Assembly: GCA_947258585.1 (NCBI GenBank)
Contig: CAMYIZ010000059.1
Location: 62,001 to 126,000, forward strand
Length of the DNA stretch: 64,000 nt
Reading direction: 5' to 3'
Origin: an uncultured Haliea sp.
GTDB lineage: Bacteria > Pseudomonadota > Gammaproteobacteria > Pseudomonadales > Halieaceae
In this document: piece after piece, positions 48,159 to 57,600 of the stretch
Position numbering within the stretch: the stretch's first letter is position 1
Layout of the letters: the number at the start of each line of letters is the position of its first letter
Program-made: the position numbers and the translations under genes
Notes under the pieces: generated by a model
What the model was told of the DNA's origin: nothing
The model's input: the letters and a program-made list of their open reading frames with translations, nothing else
Database searches by the model: none

Positions 48159-50621
48159 ATGGCGCGCTCGCTGTGGCTGTTCCTGCTGGGCGTCCTCCTC
48201 GCGGGCTGCGGTACTGACAACGGCGGTGATTCCACGGCGAATCTGCCGGGGATTGCCGCCCACACCCGCGGCATGCAGCACCTGCCCGGCTTTCACAGCC
48301 TCTACTGGGATGAGCAGCGCGGTCGGCTGTACCTGGAAATCCCCGAGCCCGACCAGCCCTTCATCTACGTCCGCAGCCTGTCCCGGGGAGTCGGCTCCAA
48401 CGACCTGGGCCTGGATCGCGGCCAGCTGGGCGCGACCCACCTGGCGCGCTTTACCCGCGTCGGCGACCGCGCCCTGCTGTTGGCGGACAACCCGGCCTTC
48501 ACCGCCAGCAGTGACAATGACGACGAGCGCCTGGCGGTAGCGGAGGCCTTTGCCCGCTCCGCCATCGCCGGTTTCAAACTGGTTGCGGTCAGCGGCCGGC
48601 GCCTGCTGGTCGACGGCACGGAGTATTTCCTGGAGGACGTGCACGGTGTTGCGCGCCGCCTCAAGGACACCGGTCAGGGCGAGTACCGGCCCGATCCGGA
48701 TCGCTCTGCGATCTTTCTGCCCCGCACCCGCGGTTTTCCCGACAATACCGAAGTGGATGCCATGGTAACCCTGGCGGGGGAGCCGCAGGGGGAGCTCATC
48801 GGCACTGTGGTGCCCGACCCGCGCCTGGTGACAGTGCACCAGCATCACTCCTTCGTGCGCCTGCCGGAGCCGGGATACGAGCCGCTGGCCTACGACCCGC
48901 GCTCGGGCTTTATCGACCCGGGGAACGATGCCCGGCGCCATGACTACGCGACGCCGATCGGCGAGCCGGTGCGGCAGAGTTTTGCCTGGCGCCACCGGCT
49001 GCAGAAACAGGATCCGGCCGCCGAGCGCAGTGAGCCGGTGCAGCCGATTATCTACTACCTTGACCGCGGCGCGCCGGAGCCGGTGCGCAGCGCGCTGATC
49101 GAGGGGGCCCTGTGGTGGAACCAGGCCTTCGAGGCGGCCGGATACATCAATGCCTTCCGGGTGGAAATGCTGCCCGAGGGCGCCGACCCCATGGACGTCC
49201 GCTACAACGTCATCCAGTGGGTACATCGCTCCACCCGTGGCTGGTCCTACGGCGCCAGCGTGCGCGATCCGCGTACCCAGGAGATCATCAAGGGCCATGT
49301 GACCCTGGGCTCGCTGCGGGTGCGCCAGGACTATCTGCTGGCGGAGGGTTTGCTGGCGCCCTACGGCGACGACGGCGCAGTGCCCCCGGAGCTGCTGGAA
49401 TTCGCTCTTGCGCGCATTCGCCAGCTGTCTGCCCACGAGGTGGGTCACACCCTGGGGCTGGAGCACAACTTTGCCGCCAGTGCCGATGGCCGCGCCTCGG
49501 TGATGGACTATCCCCATCCCTGGGTGACCCTGGATGAACAGGGCAATCCGGACCTCTCCCGGGCCTATGCCGAAGGCATTGGGCCCTGGGATCGGCGCGC
49601 CATCCTGCACGGCTACCAGGATTTCCCGCAGGGCGTTGACGCCGTTGCGGCGCGGGAGGAGATCATCCGCGATACCTATGCCTCCGGCCTGCACTTTGTC
49701 GCCGATGCCCACGCCCGCGGCGATGCCTTTGCGGTCACCGCCGGCCCCGCCCATCCCCTGGGCAGCCTCTGGGATAACGGCGCCGACCCGGTGGTCGAGC
49801 TGCGGCGCCTGCTGGCACTGCGCGGCACAGTGCTGGAGCGATTCTCCGAGCGCGTCGTCCGCCTGGGCCGTCCCCTGGCGCAGATCGAGGATGTGCTGGT
49901 GCCCATGTACCTGTTACACCGTTACCAGCTGCAGGCGGCCGCCACCCTGATTGGCGGGCAGGAGTTTACCTATGCGCTGCGCGGTGACGGCCAGATTCCC
50001 ACCGCGCTGGTGCTGCCCGCGCGCCAGCGCGACGCGATTGCGGCCCTGCTGGAAACGCTGGCAGCCGACAAGCTGGCGCTGGCGCCGGAGCTGATTGCCC
50101 TGATTCCACCCCGCCCTCCCGGTGCCGGCGACAGCCGGGAACTGTTTCCCCGCCAGACGGGCTATGTGTTTGATCCCCACGCCGCAGCCGCTGCCGCTGC
50201 CGGACTCAGCCTGGACATGCTGCTGAACCCCACCCGGGCGGCGCGGATGAACAACAATCGCGCGCGGTCTGCCGCGCAGCCCGGCTTCACCGATCTGCTG
50301 GACCCGCTGTTGGCGGCGACCCTGTATGCGCAGCCGCAAGCTGGCAATGCGGGGGCCCTGCAGCGGGTGGTCAATATCGCCACCCTGGAGCGGCTGCTGC
50401 GCCTGGCGGGCGCGGCGGAGGTCCAGCCCCAGGTGCGGGCCGAGAGTCTTGACGCCCTGCTGGCACTCAAGTCCTGGCTGCAGCAGCGAGCGCCGGCGTC
50501 ACCGCCGCAGTGGCGTGCGCACTACACCTTCAGTGCTGCACAGATCCAGCGGTTGCTGGATGATCCCGCTGCCCTGCAAGGTCTGGAGGCGCTGCCGGCG
50601 CCTCCCGGGTCACCGATCTGA
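48159..50621 (+). CDS. Zinc-dependent metalloprotease lipoprotein (DUF5117/DUF4953 type)
   Basis: 820-aa exported lipoprotein. The signal MARSLWLFLLGVLLAGCG has a lipobox with Cys17, so it is probably membrane-tethered. The zinc site is H426-E-V-G-H430-T-L-G-L-E-H436-N in LSAHEVGHTLGLEHNFAA, an HExxHxxGxxH metzincin-like motif, followed by SVMDYPHPWV as Met-turn. The flanking DUF5117-type N-terminal domain (LPGFHSLYWDEQRGRLYLEI) and long C-terminal part fit the large uncharacterised group of bacterial zinc metalloproteases. It starts 4 bp after aroG. Confidence 0.87.
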   Translation: MARSLWLFLLGVLLAGCGTDNGGDSTANLPGIAAHTRGMQHLPGFHSLYWDEQRGRLYLEIPEPDQPFIYVRSLSRGVGSNDLGLDRGQLGATHLARFTRVGDRALLLADNPAFTASSDNDDERLAVAEAFARSAIAGFKLVAVSGRRLLVDGTEYFLEDVHGVARRLKDTGQGEYRPDPDRSAIFLPRTRGFPDNTEVDAMVTLAGEPQGELIGTVVPDPRLVTVHQHHSFVRLPEPGYEPLAYDPRSGFIDPGNDARRHDYATPIGEPVRQSFAWRHRLQKQDPAAERSEPVQPIIYYLDRGAPEPVRSALIEGALWWNQAFEAAGYINAFRVEMLPEGADPMDVRYNVIQWVHRSTRGWSYGASVRDPRTQEIIKGHVTLGSLRVRQDYLLAEGLLAPYGDDGAVPPELLEFALARIRQLSAHEVGHTLGLEHNFAASADGRASVMDYPHPWVTLDEQGNPDLSRAYAEGIGPWDRRAILHGYQDFPQGVDAVAAREEIIRDTYASGLHFVADAHARGDAFAVTAGPAHPLGSLWDNGADPVVELRRLLALRGTVLERFSERVVRLGRPLAQIEDVLVPMYLLHRYQLQAAATLIGGQEFTYALRGDGQIPTALVLPARQRDAIAALLETLAADKLALAPELIALIPPRPPGAGDSRELFPRQTGYVFDPHAAAAAAAGLSLDMLLNPTRAARMNNNRARSAAQPGFTDLLDPLLAATLYAQPQAGNAGALQRVVNIATLERLLRLAGAAEVQPQVRAESLDALLALKSWLQQRAPASPPQWRAHYTFSAAQIQRLLDDPAALQGLEALPAPPGSPI

Positions 50622-50640
50622 CCCGGCAGGAGACTACGCG

Positions 50641-50744
50641 ATGAAAACACCCTTGCTTGTCCTGCTTCGCTAAGGCCTGATTGCCATCCTGCTCGCCCCC
50701 GCGAGGTTTTCAACGCGCTCTACTGCTGGGCCTCGACCGTGATC
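50641..50744 (+). pseudogene. Decayed gene start: signal-peptide-like stub with early stop
   Basis: ATG 50641 has a good ribosome-binding site (AGGAG, 8 bases upstream) and reads MKTPLLVLLR then TAA at 50671-50673. Past the stop the same frame continues as GLIAILLAPA, so together they look like a signal peptide interrupted by a nonsense codon. A +1 shift then gives EVFNALYCWASTVISE, which runs into the 3' end of the opposing creatininase-like gene. It may be a 10-aa leader peptide instead, but no attenuator or downstream plus-strand gene supports that. Confidence 0.4.
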
Positions 50745-51501
50745 AGTGAGAGGCGAAACGCGCCACGTCCTTGATCAGGCACTGCGCGGCAGCGGCGACC
50801 AGCCGTCCGCCGTCGTCGGCGTTGGCCTGGGTCGGGTCCGAGCCGATGCGGCCATCCGGGAAGTCCTGCCGGTAGCGCACGGCATCACTGATCGAGCCGT
50901 TGGGCGCAATCTTCGGGCTCATGGCGGTGTGCTGGCGCTCCCGCTCCGGGTATGCCCAGTAGGTTACCGCCACTTCGGAAGCGGTGGCATGGCTGCCGTG
51001 GCCCTGGGGATAGAGTTCGTTGCACAGCGCCAGGACCTCCCTGAAATCCCACCAGTCCCGGCGTTTTAACCACAGGTCCGGCCGCGTGTCGGCGCCGCGG
51101 GGATCGAAGCTGCGCCGGGCATGGATTTCCGCAAAGGCGGCCTCGATAGTGGCGATGTTGCCGCCGTGGCCATTGAGCCAGTAAATTCTGTCGAAGCCGT
51201 GTCGCAGCAGGCTCTCGGTCCAGTCCACCATGGTGGCGATCATGGTCGAGGGGCGCAGCGTCACGGTCCCGGGAAACCCCAGGTGGTGCTGGGCACAGCC
51301 GACATTGAAGGTCGGGCCGATCAGCAGCTTGTCGGGAGCGAGGCTTTCCGCGTGATTGGCGATGATCTCGGGACACAGCGCGTCTGTGCCCAGGAAGCCA
51401 TTGGGTCCGTGCTGCTCCATCGAGCCGATGGGGAGCACAATGCAGCTTGATTGTTGCAGCCAGGATTCAATGTCCGGCCAGGTGGAGAGGGGAAGTCGCA
51501 T
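50743..51501 (-). CDS. Creatininase-family amidohydrolase
   Basis: 252-aa metal-dependent hydrolase of the creatininase (creatinine amidohydrolase) superfamily. Metal-site residues are visible: Glu29 and His31 in LPIGSMEQHGPNGFLGTDAL, Asp40 in the same block, His112 in YWLNGHGGNIAT, and a Glu in SHATASEVAVTYWA. Relatives act on creatinine, on FAPy pyrimidines (ArfB) and in mycofactocin maturation (MftE). The ligands are conserved but the substrate is not predictable. The correct start is ATG 51501; the frame stays open far upstream only antisense to the sulfotransferase gene. Divergent from that gene across 201 bp in which I recognise no motif. Confidence 0.85.
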   Translation of the reverse strand: MRLPLSTWPDIESWLQQSSCIVLPIGSMEQHGPNGFLGTDALCPEIIANHAESLAPDKLLIGPTFNVGCAQHHLGFPGTVTLRPSTMIATMVDWTESLLRHGFDRIYWLNGHGGNIATIEAAFAEIHARRSFDPRGADTRPDLWLKRRDWWDFREVLALCNELYPQGHGSHATASEVAVTYWAYPERERQHTAMSPKIAPNGSISDAVRYRQDFPDGRIGSDPTQANADDGGRLVAAAAQCLIKDVARFASH

Positions 51502-51702
51502 GGCAATGGGTCCGGTCGCAAACCCGGGAGGGTAGCAGTCGCGATTGCGGGGGGGCAATGCCGCAATACGGTTTCCTTTGTTATACCAGTGCGATGACTC
51601 GCGGGAGCGCGAGATGCCAGCCCCAGCCTGTGTCTGTAAAGTGGCCGGTGATGGGCCGCAGGGCGTGTCAGCACAATAATAACGACAGGAAGGGCCAAAG
51701 CC

Positions 51703-52872
51703 GTGCTTGAAATTGAATCGCTGCGCCAGCAGGCCATGCTGGATACCGGGCTGGAGGATTTTGGCGATCCCGCCTTTTACGAGGCGCTGGAGCGGCTGCT
51801 GGACGCGCTGCTGACCGAGGCGCGGCTCAACGACTTTGGCCGGCTCCGGGCGGAGATGACGATCCTGGCCGGGCTCGGCAAGCGCCTGCAGATCCAGGAC
51901 TACCTGTCGGCGCACCCGGAGGTCGCGGACGAACCGGTGCGCCAGCCGGTGTTTATTGTCGGCCTGCCCCGCACCGGCACCACTGCCCTGCATCATCTGC
52001 TGAACCAGGACCCGCGCAACCGCACCCTGCGCCTGTGGGAGGCCCAGAACCCGGTGCCGCCGCCGGAGACCGCCACCTATACCACGGACCCGCGTATAGC
52101 GGCGCAGGCAGAGAGCGTGGCGTTGACCGAGAGCTTCCTGCCCGGTTTCAAGCGCACCCACCTGATCGATGCCCAGGAGCCGGACGAGTGCTATATGCTG
52201 CTCAATCGCAATTTCATGTCGGTGGAGTACCCGGCCCTGTTCCACATCCCCAGCTATGCCAACTGGTTCTACGCCAATCTCTGCCGCTCCGACAGCTACG
52301 ACTATCACCGGCGTCAGCTCCAGCTGCTGCAGTCGCGCCATCCTGGCAGCTGGGTATTGAAAGCACCGTTCCACCAGCTGGGTTTGCGGGAGATCCTGCG
52401 GGTCTATCCGGATGCCATCATTCTCCAGACCCACCGCGCGCCCATGGCCTTCGTTGCCTCGGGCTGCAGTTTCAGTGAAGTGCTGCGGCGCAGTGGCAGC
52501 GATGTGGTGGACCGGGCGGAGATCGGCCGCGACTGGATGAACATGCTGATCGCCTATACGCGCAGCTTCGAGGCCGACCGGGCGGTGCTGGAGCCTGCCC
52601 ACCCGGGCCAGTTTATCGATCTCCACCACGACGATTTCCTGCGCGATCCCTGGCCGGTGCTGGAACGGGTCTATGCCCTGCGCGGCATGCCTTTCGACTC
52701 TGGGGCGCGGGCACGCATGCAGCGCTGGCTGGACGCCCACCCCCGCGGGCAACACGGCGAACACCGCTACTGCCTGGAGGATTACAGTATTGAGCGCAGT
52801 GAGGTGGAGGCCCTGTTCGGGGACTACACCCGCCGCTATGGACTGAACATGGATGAGGAGAGAGCAGCATGA
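51703..52872 (+). CDS. Sulfotransferase-family protein
   Basis: 389-aa cytosolic sulfotransferase-like protein using PAPS. The 5'-phosphosulfate loop is QPVFIVGLPRTGTTALHHLL (residues 81-100), and the 3'-phosphate region is near LQTHRAPMAFVASGCSFSEV. GTG 51703 has GGAAGGG upstream. This is the large bacterial sulfotransferase_3-like type common in marine gammaproteobacteria and mycobacteria, some of which may not transfer sulfate. It is translationally coupled to a DUF1214 gene (ATGA), a recurrent pair whose joint role is unknown. Confidence 0.87.
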   Translation: MLEIESLRQQAMLDTGLEDFGDPAFYEALERLLDALLTEARLNDFGRLRAEMTILAGLGKRLQIQDYLSAHPEVADEPVRQPVFIVGLPRTGTTALHHLLNQDPRNRTLRLWEAQNPVPPPETATYTTDPRIAAQAESVALTESFLPGFKRTHLIDAQEPDECYMLLNRNFMSVEYPALFHIPSYANWFYANLCRSDSYDYHRRQLQLLQSRHPGSWVLKAPFHQLGLREILRVYPDAIILQTHRAPMAFVASGCSFSEVLRRSGSDVVDRAEIGRDWMNMLIAYTRSFEADRAVLEPAHPGQFIDLHHDDFLRDPWPVLERVYALRGMPFDSGARARMQRWLDAHPRGQHGEHRYCLEDYSIERSEVEALFGDYTRRYGLNMDEERAA

Positions 52873-53981
52873 ACGAGCCCAAAACCGCGGAGCAGCGCGT
52901 CCTGGACGGCAGCGCCTGGAGTGACTTCTGCGATGCCCTCAAGGAAGCGGGGCAGCTGGTGGAGGCGGAGCTGGCGCCGCAGAACGCCTTCGATCGCGCC
53001 GAGGGCTATCGCTACCTGTCGCGCATGCTGCGCGCGGGCCTGGAGAGTTTCCTGGAGGCGGGCGATCCGCTGTTCCCCGAGCTGCGTTGCCCGGCCCACG
53101 AGACCATCAAGCTGGGGGCGGACAACCCCGACAACCACTACCAGACCGCCAGTATCGACCCCAACCACGACTACCGCATCACCGGCACCCGCGGCACCGT
53201 CGACTACCTCGGTTTCGGCACCGTCATCAACCGCTACAGCAGCGGCGGCGGCATGAAGACCGACGGCTGGCTGGATTCCCGCGAGCTGGAACTGAACCCC
53301 GACGGCACCCTGGAAATCATCGTCAGCCAGACCCGGCAGCCCGGCAACTGGCTGCCCATGGGGCCGGAAAGCAATTCCCTCAACGTGCGCCAGACCTTCC
53401 AGGACCGGCGCCGGGAAACGAAAGCGGAAATCCGCATCGAGCGCATCGGTGCCGAGCAGGAGAGGCCGGCACCGCTGACGCCGGAGAAACTGGACCGGGC
53501 CCTGCAGGGTGCGGTGCAGTTCATGCGCAATACCACCGGCCTGTTCGAGGACTGGGCGGAGAGCTTCCTGCCCACCGTGAACCAGGTCGCGCCCGCGGAC
53601 CAGGCGTTCTGCCAGGCGATCGGCGGCGACCCGAATATCTACTATTTCCACAGCAGCTGGGAGCTGGCGGAGGATGAGGCGCTGCTGATCCATGCCCCCG
53701 AAGTGCCCGCCTGCCAGACCTGGAATTTCGTCTTGCAGAACTGGTGGATGGAATCCCTGGACTACCGCTATCACCAGATCCACTTCAACAAGCACACGGC
53801 CCGCTACGAGGCGGACGGCAGCGTGGTGATCGTGGTCGCGCACCGGAAGCCGCCCCAGGCCAACTGGGTGGAGACCGCTGGCCACCAGCGCGGCACCCTG
53901 TGCTGGCGCTGGATTGGCGCCAGCGAACATCCGCCGGTGCAGGCCCGGGTGGTGAAGTTCAGCGAGCTCGACAGCGTCTGA
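52869..53981 (+). CDS. DUF1214 domain protein
   Basis: 370-aa protein ending in a DUF1214 beta-fold: NPDGTLEIIVSQTRQPGNWL and PMGPES at about residues 139-165, and the C-terminal WWMESLDYRYHQIHFNKHTA segment with VVAHRKPPQANWVETAGHQR and GTLCWRW. The N-terminal region (AWSDFCDALKEAGQLVEAEL, EGYRYLSRMLRAGLESFL) is helical. No signal peptide is visible, unlike many DUF1254/DUF1214 proteins. Function unknown. Coupled to the sulfotransferase, so it may act on the same lipid or sterol-like substrate, which is inference. Confidence 0.83.
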   Translation: MNEPKTAEQRVLDGSAWSDFCDALKEAGQLVEAELAPQNAFDRAEGYRYLSRMLRAGLESFLEAGDPLFPELRCPAHETIKLGADNPDNHYQTASIDPNHDYRITGTRGTVDYLGFGTVINRYSSGGGMKTDGWLDSRELELNPDGTLEIIVSQTRQPGNWLPMGPESNSLNVRQTFQDRRRETKAEIRIERIGAEQERPAPLTPEKLDRALQGAVQFMRNTTGLFEDWAESFLPTVNQVAPADQAFCQAIGGDPNIYYFHSSWELAEDEALLIHAPEVPACQTWNFVLQNWWMESLDYRYHQIHFNKHTARYEADGSVVIVVAHRKPPQANWVETAGHQRGTLCWRWIGASEHPPVQARVVKFSELDSV

Positions 53982-53996
53982 GCGGGGCGGACCCGC

Positions 53997-54464
53997 TCAG
54001 GACGGCTCCCGGCCCAGTGGCAGGGCCGTCTCCAGCTTGATTTCCCGCAGGGCGATGTTGGACTTGATCTGGGAAATCCAGGGAATCCCGAACAGGAAGC
54101 CCTCCAGGAAGGCGTCGAAGGTGGCGATATTCTCGGTGACCACCCGGAGGATGAAATCCGCGTCCCCGGTGGTCACGAAACACTCCATGACTTCCGGTCG
54201 CTGGCGCACCGCCGCTTCGAATTCCGCGGTGCTTTCTCGCACGTGCCGCGCCAGGGTGATGTGGATAAAGGCGCAGAGACTGAGATCGACCTTGTCCCGG
54301 TTCAGCAGCGCTGTGTAGCGCTCGATCACCCCACTGTCCTCCAGCCCTTTCATGCGCCGCCAGCAGGCCGCCGGCGAAATGCCGACGTCCGCCGCCAGCT
54401 GCTGGTTGCTGATACGCCCGTCGCGCTGCAGGGCCTGCAGTATGCGGATATCAATGCGGTCCAT
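53997..54464 (-). CDS. Lrp/AsnC-family transcriptional regulator (putative regulator of the IOR gene)
   Basis: 155-aa Lrp-type regulator. The winged HTH (RIDIRILQALQRDGRISNQQ, then LAADVGISPAACWRRMKGLE) precedes a RAM domain (about residues 65-150). The start is ATG 54464, with GGGG about 8 bases upstream; a GTG three codons earlier is possible. It is divergent from indolepyruvate ferredoxin oxidoreductase with a palindrome at 54516-54532 between them. An Lrp member sensing an aromatic or branched amino acid and inducing that enzyme is a natural reading. Confidence 0.9.
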   Translation of the reverse strand: MDRIDIRILQALQRDGRISNQQLAADVGISPAACWRRMKGLEDSGVIERYTALLNRDKVDLSLCAFIHITLARHVRESTAEFEAAVRQRPEVMECFVTTGDADFILRVVTENIATFDAFLEGFLFGIPWISQIKSNIALREIKLETALPLGREPS

Positions 54465-54515
54465 GGTTTTCACCCCACAATGAAATAAAATTTCGAATAT
54501 ATCTGAAAAGCGGAA

Positions 54516-54532
54516 GGATTATCCGATAATCC
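54516..54532. promoter_or_regulatory. Perfect palindrome between lrp-type gene and IOR gene
   Basis: GGATTATC-c-GATAATCC is a perfect 8-bp inverted repeat around one base, in the 150-bp AT-rich intergenic region. It lies 52 bp from the regulator start and 83 bp from the IOR start. Its length and AT-rich centre fit Lrp/AsnC operators, so I take it as the binding site shared by both promoters. Confidence 0.5.
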
Positions 54533-54614
54533 GGCGTCGCGTCAAAGAAAATGGAAGCACATTTCTGGCTGAAAGGACTACATTTAAAAGATCGAAACTC
54601 ACCGGATCCGCCCC

Positions 54615-57600
54615 ATGAACCAGCCCGCCACAGTACCGCCCCTGGATACCTACGAGCTGCAGGATCGCTACCGGCGCGAGACCGGGCGCGTGTTCCTGAC
54701 CGGCACCCAGGCCCTGGTCAGGCTGCCCATGCTGCAGCGGGCGCTGGATCGCCGCCAGGGGCTGAACACCGCGGGCTTCATCTCCGGTTATCGCGGTTCC
54801 CCGCTGGGGGCCTACGACCAGGAACTGTGGCGGGCGGAGCGCTTCCTGCGCGAGAACAATATCGAGTTCCTGCCCGCGATCAACGAGGACCTGGCGGCGA
54901 CCGCCATCCTCGGCACCCAGCAGGTGGAAACCGATTCCGCCCGCGAGGTCGATGGCGTGTTCTCGATCTGGTATGGCAAGGGGCCGGGGGTGGACCGCTC
55001 CGGGGACGCACTCAAGCACGGCAATGCCTACGGCAGCTCCCCCCACGGCGGTGTACTGGTGATTGCCGGCGACGATCACGGCTGCGTGTCCTCCAGCATG
55101 TCACACCAGTCCGATGTCGCCTTCATGGCGTATTTCATGCCCACCCTGAACCCGGCCTCGGTGGCGGAATATATCGAGTACGGCCTGTACGGTTTCGCCC
55201 TGTCCCGCTACTCGGGTACCTGGGTCGGTTTCAAGGCCATCTCCGAGACTGTGGAGAGCGCGGCCTCGGTGGCGCTGGACTACAGCCGCGAGTTCGCCGT
55301 GCCCGGGGATTACCAGGCGCCGGACTACGGCCTCCACTACCGTTGGCCGGATCTTCCCGGACCCCAGGTGGAGGCGCGCATGGTGGCCAAACTGGAGGCG
55401 GTGCGGGCCTTCGCCCGGGCCAATCCGATCGATCGGGCGATCTACAATATCCCGGATGCCCGCTTCGGCATCATCACCACCGGCAAGGGCCACCTGGACC
55501 TGATGGAGGCACTGCGACTGCTGGGCATCGACGAGACGCGAGCGCGTGAACTCGGTATCGACATCTACAAGGTGGGCATGGTCTGGCCGCTGGAAACCCG
55601 TGGCGCCCGGGCCTTCCTGCGCGGCAAGGACGAAGTGCTGGTGGTGGAGGAAAAGCGCGGCATCATCGAGAGCGAGCTGAAGGAGGCCCTGTACGATTAC
55701 CAGAGCGACAAGCCCAGCCGCATGGTCGGCAAGTACGACGAGGAGGGGCGGCCGCTGGTGCCCTGGACCGGCGAGCTGAGTCCGGCCCTGCTGGCGCCCA
55801 TCGTCGCCGCGCGCATCACCCACGAATACCCCGAGGTGCGCTTCGACGACCAGCTGGCGGCCCTGCAGGCGCGGCAGGTGGCAGTCAGCGTGCCCACCGA
55901 CGTCAAGCGCACTCCCTATTTCTGTGCCGGCTGCCCCCACAACACCTCCACCCGGGTACCCGAGGGCAGCAAGGCCCTGGCCGGTATCGGCTGTCACTTC
56001 ATGGCCTCCTGGATGGACCGCAACACCGAGTCCCTGATCCAGATGGGCGGCGAGGGGGTGAACTGGGTCGGCAAGTCCCGCTTTACCGGCAACGGCCACG
56101 TGTTCCAGAACCTGGGCGAGGGCACCTATTTCCACTCTGGCTACATGGCGATCCGCCAGGCGGTGGCCGCCGGTACCAACATCACCTACAAGATCCTGTT
56201 CAACGACGCGGTGGCCATGACCGGCGGCCAGCCGGTGGACGGGGTCATCACCGTGCCGGCGATTGCCAACCAGGTGCGTTCCGAGGGCGTGCAGCGGATC
56301 GCGGTGATGAGCGACGAGCCGGAGAAATACACTGACAAGGCACTGTTCCCCGCCGCTACCAGTTTCCACCACCGGGACGAGCTGGACGCGGTACAGCGGG
56401 AGCTGCGCGAGACCCCCGGAGTCACGGTTTTAATCTACGACCAGACCTGTGCCGCGGAGAAGCGGCGGCTGCGCAAGAAGGGCGCCTACCCGGACCCGGA
56501 CCGGCGCATGTTCATCAACCAGGCTGTGTGCGAGGGCTGTGGCGACTGCTCAGTGCAATCCAACTGTCTCTCTATCTACCCCGTGGATACCGAACTGGGG
56601 CGCAAGCGCAAGATCGACCAGTCCTCTTGCAACAAGGACTACTCCTGCGTCAAGGGCTTCTGCCCGAGCTTTGTCTCGGTGCTCGGCGGCCGCCTGCGGC
56701 GTTCAAGCGCGGATCCCGTCAGCGACGAACTCGAGAGCCGGCTGGCGGCGCTGCCCCTGCCGGCGGAAGTGGACCTCCGCGACAACTTCAACCTGTTGGT
56801 GGCGGGTATCGGCGGTACCGGTGTGGTCACCGTGGGTGCCCTGGTGACCATGGCCGCGCATCTGGAAGGCAAGGGCGCCAGCGTGCTGGATTTCACCGGC
56901 TTTGCCCAGAAGGGCGGCGCGGTCATCAGCCATATCCGCATCGGCAGCAGTCCCGCCGCGCTCAACCAGGTGCGCATTGCCGACGGCTGTGCCGACGCCG
57001 TGGTGGCCTGCGATATCGTGGTCGGCACGGACCCCCGCGCGGTGCGGGTGCTGGCCCGGGAGCGGACCCGGGTGCTGATCAACCACAGTGAAGTGCCGAG
57101 CGGCCAGTTCGTGCGCAACCGCAACGCCGATATCCGCATGCGCGAGCGGGAAGCCGCCATTACTGCCGCGGTCGGGGCCGAGCGGCTGCACACGGTGCCC
57201 GCCAACGAACTGATGGAGCGCATTCTCGGCAATACGGTCTACGCCAACGTGTTCCTGCTGGGCCACGCCTGGCAGCAGGGCCTGGTGCCGGTGTCGCTGG
57301 CGGCCCTGGAGCAGGCGCTGGCCCTCAACGGCGTCAACGTGGCGGAGAACCTGCAGGCCTTCGCCTGGGGCCGGGTGGCGGCGGTGGACGCCGACTATGT
57401 GGCCCGGGTCGCGGGACTGGTGCAGGTACTGTCCCTGCCGCCGCGCCTGGAGGAGATTGTCGAGCATCGCGCGGGCCTGCTGGTGCAGTACCAGAACGAA
57501 TCCCTGGCCCGGGACTACCGCGATTTTGTCGCCGCCGTAAAGGCCGGGGAGCAGGCGGTGAAGCCCGGCAGTACCGCCCTGGCCGAGGCCGTGGCGCGCA

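Noticed and set aside
51502..52764. Extension of the creatininase-like frame to 673 codons
   Set aside because: The upstream part is antisense to the sulfotransferase; the conserved protein begins at ATG 51501.
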